This document shows positions 32,569 through 38,921 of a stretch of 38,921 nucleotides of DNA, piece after piece. Location: NCBI RefSeq assembly GCF_000157915.1, contig NZ_EQ973637.1, positions 1 through 38,921 on the forward strand, given 5' to 3'. The DNA comes from Phocaeicola coprophilus DSM 18228 = JCM 13818 (lineage in GTDB: Bacteria > Bacteroidota > Bacteroidia > Bacteroidales > Bacteroidaceae). The notes beneath the pieces are model-generated. The model was not told the DNA's origin. It ran no database searches and saw only the letters and a list, made by a program, of their open reading frames with translations. The translations under genes and the position numbers were made by a program. Position 1 is the stretch's first letter; the number at the start of each line of letters is the position of its first letter.

Positions 32569-33354
32569 TCAGACTTCTCCTTCCAGCCAGGCGTCAATCA
32601 ACCTGCGCGCGATACTCAGTTTTTTGGGTATCTCGGGCAGGTTGTCTCGTGTATAGAAGGCACCTGCACTCAGTTCTTCGTCCTGCAGTTTGATGCTTCC
32701 GCTTTCATATTCTGCCGTATAGCCTACCATGATTCCGCTCGGGTAAGGCCAGGGCTGGCTTCCGAAGTATTTCAGGTTGCGGATACGCAGGCCTGTTTCC
32801 TCCATGACTTCCCGGTGTACACATTCTTCCAGTGTTTCTCCCGGTTCCAGAAAACCGGCTACAAGTCCTTTGAACGTACCGCGGAAGTTGCGTGCATGTA
32901 CCAGCAGAATGCTGTCTTCCTTTTTGATCAGAACGATAACGGCCGGAGATATGCGCGGATAGAATTCCTGCCGGCATTCCGGACATCGTTTGGCAATAGG
33001 GGAGACCTGTACGGTAGGGACGCCGCACATCGGACAATAACGGCTGTTTTTATCCCAGTTCAGAATCTGGGATGCTTTTCCGGCCATATCATATTCCTCC
33101 CGTGGAAGCACATCGAATGACGCCCGGAGGTCTTTCATCATACGGGGACTTTCTTCATCTCCGCTTACCGGTACATGGATGGCATAAGTCTTGGCCGTGA
33201 GCGTACCCAGCCGGCCGATGGTATGAATGGTGCTGCCGACAGGAACATATACCGGAGGTTCTGTGCCTGTCGGGATGTGATAGCAGTCTTCTTTTTTTTC
33301 AATCAATACCTGGCCGCTGTTGAAGACGAACCAGGCGCAAATCTCTTTTTCCAT
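32569..33354 (-). CDS. nudC: NADH pyrophosphatase / RNA NAD-decapping (NudC-like)
   Basis: A 261-residue Nudix protein. It has the NudC zinc ribbon (CPMCGVPT, CPECRQEF), the Nudix box (GFLEPGETLEECVHREVMEETGL) and the SQPWPYPSGIM segment that selects NADH. It splits NADH into NMNH and AMP, and in other bacteria removes NAD caps from RNA. I used the ATG at 33354; the longer reading begins at TTG. It is the last gene of a GNAT-tex-nudC run, 32 bp after tex, and converges head-on with nadE with no gap. Confidence 0.93.
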   Translation of the reverse strand: MEKEICAWFVFNSGQVLIEKKEDCYHIPTGTEPPVYVPVGSTIHTIGRLGTLTAKTYAIHVPVSGDEESPRMMKDLRASFDVLPREEYDMAGKASQILNWDKNSRYCPMCGVPTVQVSPIAKRCPECRQEFYPRISPAVIVLIKKEDSILLVHARNFRGTFKGLVAGFLEPGETLEECVHREVMEETGLRIRNLKYFGSQPWPYPSGIMVGYTAEYESGSIKLQDEELSAGAFYTRDNLPEIPKKLSIARRLIDAWLEGEV

Positions 33355-33386
33355 AATTCTCTGTATCTGCAAATGATATCTGTTCG

Positions 33387-35519
33387 TTACATGCCCTTCA
33401 TGGTCAGTGCGATACGTTTCCGTTCGCGGTCTACACCAATAACCCGTACCCGTACATGCTGATGAATGCTGACCACAGTTGTGGGATCGCTTACGAATCT
33501 GTCAGCCAGCTGCGAGACGTGAATGAGGCCTTTTTCCTTGATTCCCAGATCGACGAAGCAGCCAAAATTTGTGATGTTGGTCACAATACCGGGAAGTTCC
33601 ATTCCTTCCTGCACATCATCGATAGTCCGTACATTCTTGTCAAATTCAAAAACCTGAATTTTCTGTCTCGGGTCACGTCCCGGTTTCTCCAGTTCCTGAA
33701 GAATGTCTGTCAGAGTCGGCAGTCCGACCGTATCTGTTACATATTTCTCCGGTGAGATGCGGCTTCTCAGCTCCCGGTTGGCAATGAGATCACTTACGGA
33801 GCAGTGCAGGTCGGCTGCCATCCGTTCTACGATCGGGTAACTTTCCGGGTGTACGGCTGAGTTGTCCAGCGGGTTTTCGGCGTGTGGTATGCGAAGGAAT
33901 CCGGCACATTGTTCAAAGGCCTTGGCACCCATACGGGGAACCTTCAACAGTTCCCGGCGGGAGCGGAACGGACCGTTGGCCGTGCGGTAGTCAACGATAT
34001 TTTTGGCAAGAACCGGTCCCAGTCCGGAAACGTATGTCAGCAGATGGCTGCTTGCGGTGTTGACATTGACTCCAACCAGATTGACACAACTTTCCACCGT
34101 CTGGTCGAGCGCTTCTTTCAGTTTTGTCTGGTCTACATCGTGCTGATATTGTCCCACGCCGATAGACTTGGCATCAATCTTGACGAGTTCTGCCAGAGGA
34201 TCCATCAGGCGGCGGCCGATAGAGACAGCTCCCCGTACGGTTACGTCATAATCCGGGAATTCATCACGGGCTGTTTTGGAAGCTGAATAGATGGATGCTC
34301 CGTCTTCGCTGACAACAAAGACCTGTATTTCGCGGTCAAAACGCTGGGAGGTAACAAATTGTTCCGTTTCACGACTGGCCGTACCATTCCCGATAGCAAT
34401 TGCTTCAATGCGGTATTGTTCTACCAGTTTCACCAGCTTGCGACCTGCCAGCTGGTATTCAGACTTTGGAGGATGCGGATAGATGGCTTCATTGTGCAAC
34501 AGAGTTCCCTGTGCATCCAGACATACGACCTTACATCCGGTACGGAATCCCGGATCGATGCCCAGTACCCGTTTCTGTCCCAACGGCGGGGCAAGGAGCA
34601 ACTGGCGAAGGTTACCTGCAAAGACCCGGATGGCTTCATCGTCGGCTTTCTCTTTGCTTAAAGCTGCAAATTCGGTTTCGATGGCAGGCTTAAGCAGACG
34701 TTTGTAAGCATCATTGACTGCTTCGCATACCTGGCGGCTACATTCGTTGTTGCCTCTGACAAAACGGCGCTCCAGCCGGTCGGTACATTCGGTTTCATCA
34801 GAAGGGGTGATGCTGACTTTCAGAATTCCTTCAGCCTCTCCGCGCCGGATAGCCAGCAAACGGTGGGAAGAACAACGTTTCAACGGTTCGCTGAAATCAA
34901 AATAGTCGCGGTATTTGGCAGCAGCTTCATCTGTTTCCTTGCCTTTGACCACTTTCGCGGAAATGACTGCCTGCCGGCTGAACTGATGCCGGATCTGGTT
35001 ACGGGCCTGTTCGTCCTCGTTTACCTGTTCTGCAATGATATCGCGGGCTCCTTTCAGAGCATCCTCTTCATTCTTCACCTCTCCTTTGACGAAATTCTTT
35101 ACGTATGCATCGAGGGCGTTTTCTCGTTGTAACATCAGCCAGGCAGCCAGCGGTTCCAGTCCTTTCTGACGGGCTGCTTCAGCCCGTGTTTTTCGTTTAG
35201 GCTTGTAGGGCAGATAGATATCCTCCAGTTCGGTTGCGTCCCAGCATCCGTCGATACGCCGGCGAAGGTCATCGGTCAGTTTACCCAGGCTTTCAATGGT
35301 TGACTGTATGGTTTCCTTGCGTTTGGAGAGTTCGAGGAGTTTTTCGTAACGCGAACTGATTTCGCTGATCTGCACTTCGTCCAGTCCGCCTGTAGCTTCC
35401 TTGCGGTAACGGCTGATGAACGGGATTGTGGCACCACCTTGAAGTAGTTTAAGTGTATTTTCTACGCGATGAACCGGCAGCTTGAGTGCATCGGCAATCA
35501 TCTGGCTGAATTGTTCCAT
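33387..35519 (-). CDS. tex: Tex-family RNA-binding transcription accessory protein
   Basis: A 710-residue protein of full Tex length: an N-terminal helical domain (LKLLQGGATIPFISRYRKEATGGLDE), a YqgF-like RNase H fold (VLGIDPGFRTGCKVVCLD), HhH motifs (SGLGPVLAKNIVDYR) and a C-terminal S1 domain (PGIVTNITNFGCFVDLGIKEKGLIHVSQLADRF). It binds nucleic acid and is linked to transcription and RNA turnover. It follows a GNAT gene by 51 bp on the same strand. Confidence 0.95.
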   Translation of the reverse strand: MEQFSQMIADALKLPVHRVENTLKLLQGGATIPFISRYRKEATGGLDEVQISEISSRYEKLLELSKRKETIQSTIESLGKLTDDLRRRIDGCWDATELEDIYLPYKPKRKTRAEAARQKGLEPLAAWLMLQRENALDAYVKNFVKGEVKNEEDALKGARDIIAEQVNEDEQARNQIRHQFSRQAVISAKVVKGKETDEAAAKYRDYFDFSEPLKRCSSHRLLAIRRGEAEGILKVSITPSDETECTDRLERRFVRGNNECSRQVCEAVNDAYKRLLKPAIETEFAALSKEKADDEAIRVFAGNLRQLLLAPPLGQKRVLGIDPGFRTGCKVVCLDAQGTLLHNEAIYPHPPKSEYQLAGRKLVKLVEQYRIEAIAIGNGTASRETEQFVTSQRFDREIQVFVVSEDGASIYSASKTARDEFPDYDVTVRGAVSIGRRLMDPLAELVKIDAKSIGVGQYQHDVDQTKLKEALDQTVESCVNLVGVNVNTASSHLLTYVSGLGPVLAKNIVDYRTANGPFRSRRELLKVPRMGAKAFEQCAGFLRIPHAENPLDNSAVHPESYPIVERMAADLHCSVSDLIANRELRSRISPEKYVTDTVGLPTLTDILQELEKPGRDPRQKIQVFEFDKNVRTIDDVQEGMELPGIVTNITNFGCFVDLGIKEKGLIHVSQLADRFVSDPTTVVSIHQHVRVRVIGVDRERKRIALTMKGM

Positions 35520-35570
35520 ATAAGATAAAAAATAGTTTAGTGAATTGATATGAACTGGGGACGGTTGCTC

Positions 35571-36059
35571 TCAGGGCTGAAGCTCAAGCTCGAAGTCTAC
35601 GACATCCAGCTGGCGTCCGAATTTCAGTCCGACCTTTTCGAACCGTGAAACCTGCTTGAACCCGAGTGACTGATGCAGGGCGATGCTTGCTTCATTTCCT
35701 CCGGTGATACACGCAATCAGGACATGAGAGCCATTGGTACGGCATGTTTCGATGAGGCGTTCCATCAATTGTCTTCCCAGTCCTTTTCCGGTATGTTCCG
35801 GATGAAGATAAACCGTAGTTTCCAGTGTATGTCGGTAGGCTGCCTTTTCCTTCCATGGATGTGCGTAGCAGAATCCGGCCACTTGTCCTTCTTCTTCGCA
35901 GATCAGACAGGGATATCCTTCGGAAGCCGAAGCAATGTGTCGGCTCATGGTAGTTGTCGGCAGGGGATCGGTGTCGAAGGTAGCCACACTTTCCCGAATA
36001 TAAAAGTTATAGATGTCAGTCATTGCACCGGCATCTTCTGGTCTGGCATTTCTGATCAT
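35571..36059 (-). CDS. GNAT N-acetyltransferase (phosphinothricin-type)
   Basis: A 162-residue acetyltransferase. It has the N-terminal pattern MIRNARPEDAGAMTDIYNFYIRESVATFD, the acetyl-CoA loop HPEHTGKGLGRQLMERLI, and the tail NEASIALHQSLGFKQVSRFEKVGLKFGRQLDVV. These match the phosphinothricin/methionine-sulfone acetyltransferase branch (MnaT/Pat-like). The substrate is not certain. The promoter is TATATTTG on the minus strand at 36081-36088; it likely leads the GNAT-tex-nudC operon. Confidence 0.88.
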   Translation of the reverse strand: MIRNARPEDAGAMTDIYNFYIRESVATFDTDPLPTTTMSRHIASASEGYPCLICEEEGQVAGFCYAHPWKEKAAYRHTLETTVYLHPEHTGKGLGRQLMERLIETCRTNGSHVLIACITGGNEASIALHQSLGFKQVSRFEKVGLKFGRQLDVVDFELELQP

Positions 36060-36080
36060 TCTTTATTTATTTTGTTGGTG

Positions 36081-36088
36081 CAAATATA
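36081..36088 (-). promoter_or_regulatory. Promoter (-7 box) of GNAT-tex-nudC
   Basis: Minus-strand TATATTTG, 22 bp upstream of the GNAT start codon. Confidence 0.5.
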
Positions 36089-36212
36089 CCTATATTTCTG
36101 TGATTCGAAAGAAATCTCTTACCGGAAGTTTATTGAAGCAGGACAGGATCAGAAAACAGATCCTCTGCCACAGCCTGGGTTTATGGCATATAGGAAGAAG
36201 AGAGAAATAAGA

Positions 36213-36249
36213 AAAAGCTGACACAAGAGGTTGATGTGTCAGCTTTTTT
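36213..36249. terminator. Terminator after cbpM
   Basis: AAAAAGCTGACACA pairs with TGTGTCAGCTTTTTT with a 9-nt loop. It ends the cbpA-cbpM message on the minus strand. Confidence 0.85.
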
Positions 36250-36302
36250 GTATGGATGCGAATCGAATAATGGTTTCTTCGCACAGGATTCCGGATGTAT
36301 TG

Positions 36303-36593
36303 TCAGCGCCGGTAGAACCGCAGTTCGTTTTCCAGAGTACGGACACGTTCCTGTAAGCTTTCTACCCGTGTCAGCAGATGGCGGATGGCATCAATACCTT
36401 CCACGTTGATGGAAAGGTCATAATAAAGGTGGGCATAACGTTCCAGTTCTCTTAACTGAGCCGCCGGGAAACAACTTCGGTTGTCAATTTCCTCAATGTC
36501 TATCAGGCCGTCCTCACCCAACATCAGGATGAACGACGGTTCGATGTTGCAATGGTTGCAATATTCGCTGATGATGATCAAATCGTTTTGCAT
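36303..36593 (-). CDS. cbpM: Chaperone modulator CbpM-like
   Basis: A 96-residue MerR-like helical protein: IISEYCNHCNIEPSFILMLGEDGLIDIEEIDNRSCFPAAQLRELERYAHLYYDLSINVEGIDAIRHLLTRVESLQ, ending in a coiled coil. It begins 18 bp after the stop of the DnaJ-like CbpA gene, the usual position of CbpM, which binds the J-domain of CbpA and limits its activity. Confidence 0.85.
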   Translation of the reverse strand: MQNDLIIISEYCNHCNIEPSFILMLGEDGLIDIEEIDNRSCFPAAQLRELERYAHLYYDLSINVEGIDAIRHLLTRVESLQERVRTLENELRFYRR

Positions 36594-36611
36594 AATCGTT
36601 CGTTTTTCTGT

Positions 36612-37550
36612 TTATCCTTGTTGAATCTGGCGGAACAGTTCCTTCTGCTTTTCTGTCAGATTGGTGGGGATGGTTATATGATAAGTTACAATCAAATCTC
36701 CGAAACTTCCTTCCTGTTTGTAGACCGGAAATCCTTTTCCTTTCAGCCGTACCATGGCATCGTTCTGAGTGCCCGGCCGTACTTTCAGTTTTACTTGTCC
36801 GTCCAGGGTGTTGACAGTTACTTCGCCACCCAAAACGGCCGTATATAAGTCAATGGTCACGTCAGTAAACAGATCGTCACCTTTCCGGCGGAAGTTCGGA
36901 TCATCGCCTATCACAAAAGTGATATACAAATCTCCGTCCGGTCCTCCGTTGGCACCTTTGCCTCCATGACCTTTCAGCTTGATGACCTGTCCGTTGGCAA
37001 CACCGGCCGGAACAGTGATCCGTAAGGTCTCACCATTGATGGTAAAGGTCTGTTTGTGAGTCGTGGCAGCCTCACGCAGGCTGAGTTGCAGTTCTGCTTC
37101 GATGTCCTGTCCGCGGAATCCTGCCTGTGAGCGTCTGCCTCCGGTGCCGTGATGTCCGAACAATTCTTCAAAGAAGTCAGAGAATCCGCTCGCATTACCT
37201 CCTCCGAATCCATGTCCGAATCCGCCAGTGAAGTGTTCACCATCTGTAGAATACCAGTATTCACCCTGACCTCCGCCTCCTTGCTGTGCACGGTAAGCCT
37301 GCTGTTGTGCTTCAAATTCATCTGCATGTTTCCAGTGCTCTCCGTATGCGTCATATTTCTTACGCTTTTCCGGATCGCTCAATACCTCGTTGGCTTCGTT
37401 GATCTCCTGGAACTTGTCCTTGGCCGAAGGATCGTTCGGATTCAAGTCCGGGTGATATTTCCGGGCCAGCTTACGGTATGCTTTCTTGATGTCATCCTGA
37501 GTGGCATTTTTGTCAACCCCAAGTACTTTGTAATAGTCTATATAAGCCAT
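36612..37550 (-). CDS. cbpA: DnaJ-type co-chaperone CbpA-like
   Basis: A 312-residue protein with an N-terminal J-domain including the HPD motif (KYHPDLNP), a Gly/Gln-rich linker (about 85-135), and two C-terminal substrate-binding domains ([44 protein letters not shown]). No zinc-finger region, as in CbpA. It stimulates DnaK and is paired with the downstream CbpM-like gene. Confidence 0.93.
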   Translation of the reverse strand: MAYIDYYKVLGVDKNATQDDIKKAYRKLARKYHPDLNPNDPSAKDKFQEINEANEVLSDPEKRKKYDAYGEHWKHADEFEAQQQAYRAQQGGGGQGEYWYSTDGEHFTGGFGHGFGGGNASGFSDFFEELFGHHGTGGRRSQAGFRGQDIEAELQLSLREAATTHKQTFTINGETLRITVPAGVANGQVIKLKGHGGKGANGGPDGDLYITFVIGDDPNFRRKGDDLFTDVTIDLYTAVLGGEVTVNTLDGQVKLKVRPGTQNDAMVRLKGKGFPVYKQEGSFGDLIVTYHITIPTNLTEKQKELFRQIQQG

Positions 37551-37676
37551 ATCGTCTGTTTGTTTTGTTTACGGAAATATTACAAACTGTGTGCCACTCC
37601 TGGCGGTTAAAGCATAATTGAATCTTCTTTCACAGTATTTTATCCTTGAATGTTTGAGTAAAACAAGAACTTCTTC

Positions 37677-37684
37677 TATCTTTG
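37677..37684 (+). promoter_or_regulatory. Promoter (-7 box) of the 5'-nucleotidase-like gene
   Basis: TATCTTTG with TTTG at 37653-37656 and a 20-bp spacer; the ATG follows 22 bp later. Confidence 0.65.
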
Positions 37685-37706
37685 CAAAAACAAAACAGAC
37701 TTCAAC

Positions 37707-38921
37707 ATGAAACATCTTGTTTGCCTGATGGCTTTGATCGGTCTGGGTTGCCTGCAGATGCGTGCAGCCGAAGACCAGGAAGTAACCCTGAGATTGATAG
37801 AAACCAGTGACGTACACGGATGTTATTTTCCTTATGACTTTATCGGTCGCCGCCCGGTGAAAGGGAGCCTGGCGCAGGTCAGTTCGTTTGTGAACGAACA
37901 GCGTAAGGTACATGGTGACAACCTGATACTTATGGATAACGGAGACATTCTGCAGGGACAGCCGATTGCTTATTATTATAATTTTATGGATACGGTTTCG
38001 GTACATGTGTGTGCCGATATCCTGAATTTCATGCGTTATGATGTCGGCAACATGGGTAATCATGATGTGGAAGCAGGCCCTTCTGTATATAATCGTTGGG
38101 TGAAACAGTGCGACTTTCCTGTTCTGGGAGCCAATATCATTGAGAAAGCAACCGGGCGTCCTTATCTGAAACCTTATGAGGTGATTGAGCGGGACGGCGT
38201 CAAGGTAGTGGTGCTGGGTATGATTACACCTGCCGTTCCGTCATGGTTGCCTGAGCAATTGTGGCCGGGACTTCATTTTGAAGATATGGAAACCTGTGCA
38301 GCCAAATGGGTCAGGACCATTCGGGAGACAGAGCATCCGGATGTACTGGTCGGCCTTTTCCATGCCGGTCCGGAGGGGAACAGGCTTGACAATGTGGTGG
38401 AAAATGCTTCGGCGGACGTAGCACAGAAGGTGCCGGGATTCGATGTCGTGTTTATGGGACATGATCATGCACGCCATTGCCGCAAGATTGTCAATGTGGC
38501 GGGTGATTCCGTACTGATTGTAGATCCTGCCAATCGGGCAGGCTTTGTTTCGGATGTGACCATCCGTGTCAGCAAGAAGGATGGCAAAGTTCTCCGTAAG
38601 TCGGTGGAGGGTACACTGACCAATGTCCGTGATTATCCGGCCGATGAGGCTTTTGTCCGTAAATTCCAGCCTCAATACCAGTCCACCATTGATTTTGTGT
38701 CACGTAAGATCGGACGTATCAATCAGACTATTTCCACGAAAGATGCCTACTTTGGTCCTTCAGCCTTTATTGATCTGATTCATCAGCTGCAGCTGGATAT
38801 CAGTGGTGCGGACATCTCTTTCTGTGCTCCTCTTTCGTTTAATGCGGAAATCAGGGAGGGAGATATTTATATGAGTGATATGTTCAATCTCTATAAATAC
38901 GAGAACATGCTTTACGTCATG
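37707..38921 (+). CDS. Metallophosphatase / 5'-nucleotidase family protein (partial)
   Basis: The gene runs off the window after 405 codons with no stop. It begins with a signal peptide (MKHLVCLMALIGLGCLQMRAA). The calcineurin-like domain has the metal motifs ETSDVHG (D-x-H), MDNGDILQG, NMGNHDVE and MGHDHARH. The start of the C-terminal 5'-nucleotidase domain is visible near the end (SGADISFCAPLSFNAEIREGDI). Such enzymes hydrolyse nucleotides or 2',3'-cyclic nucleotides outside the cytosol. The full length is expected to be about 550-650 residues. Confidence 0.88.
   Translation, partial: MKHLVCLMALIGLGCLQMRAAEDQEVTLRLIETSDVHGCYFPYDFIGRRPVKGSLAQVSSFVNEQRKVHGDNLILMDNGDILQGQPIAYYYNFMDTVSVHVCADILNFMRYDVGNMGNHDVEAGPSVYNRWVKQCDFPVLGANIIEKATGRPYLKPYEVIERDGVKVVVLGMITPAVPSWLPEQLWPGLHFEDMETCAAKWVRTIRETEHPDVLVGLFHAGPEGNRLDNVVENASADVAQKVPGFDVVFMGHDHARHCRKIVNVAGDSVLIVDPANRAGFVSDVTIRVSKKDGKVLRKSVEGTLTNVRDYPADEAFVRKFQPQYQSTIDFVSRKIGRINQTISTKDAYFGPSAFIDLIHQLQLDISGADISFCAPLSFNAEIREGDIYMSDMFNLYKYENMLYVM

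Overview
The window looks like a Bacteroidales chromosome, most likely Bacteroides or Phocaeicola. Promoters repeatedly show the Bacteroides -7 box TAnnTTTG with a TTG/TTTG element about 20 bp upstream. Start codons often lack a strong Shine-Dalgarno sequence. The gene families fit as well: a GH92 mannosidase, a TonB-dependent receptor, an N-terminal-rubredoxin rubrerythrin, and a tyrosine recombinase lacking the first catalytic Arg. No rRNA, tRNA or CRISPR was found by reading. Genus and species are inference.

Positions 1 to about 11163 are accessory DNA, the right-hand part of an integrated element whose left end lies outside the window. From the left it carries a CGGC-domain protein, a divergent AraC-type regulator, a cupin and an MBL-fold hydrolase. 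Next is a 600-bp repeat-rich intergenic region. Then comes a tightly packed plus-strand operon (3469-8226): a zinc-containing sirtuin-like protein, a shorter zinc-less sirtuin-like protein, an HD-domain protein split between two frames, a nicotinamidase, a nicotinate phosphoribosyltransferase and a Fic protein. The element ends with a possible structured RNA, two small excisionase-type HTH proteins, a RhuM-like fragment, a full integrase and the 3' stub of a second integrase. That stub is fused directly into a TonB-dependent receptor gene, which is now a pseudogene (C-terminus lost, one in-frame TGA, frame break at the start).

The NAD operon is the most interesting system here. A sirtuin that uses NAD+ releases nicotinamide; the nicotinamidase turns this into nicotinate, and the phosphoribosyltransferase makes nicotinate mononucleotide, which re-enters NAD+ synthesis. 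The first sirtuin has Gln where deacetylating sirtuins have the catalytic His, the state I recall for ADP-ribosylating class M sirtuins, and the Fic protein seems to lack the usual inhibitory Glu. Together these suggest a mobile protein-modification module that recycles its own cofactor. The activity of the proteins is inference.

From about 11164 on the window is ordinary chromosome: a MATE exporter, a GH92 glycosidase, TatA plus an M23 peptidase, a C69 dipeptidase, an RND efflux operon (adaptor, pump, outer-membrane factor), YgbA, a ThrE-type exporter, a small monooxygenase, a PerR-rubrerythrin operon, NadE convergent with a GNAT-Tex-NudC operon, CbpA-CbpM, and the start of a 5'-nucleotidase family protein.

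A second unusual layer is a set of degenerate intergenic tandem arrays with a 22-bp period (3260-3348, 14518-14671, 17136-17245, 29097-29230), plus a 41-bp array (3057-3261). Their sequences differ from locus to locus, but several share the same design: short palindromic arms around a variable centre. I do not recognise them as a named repeat family.
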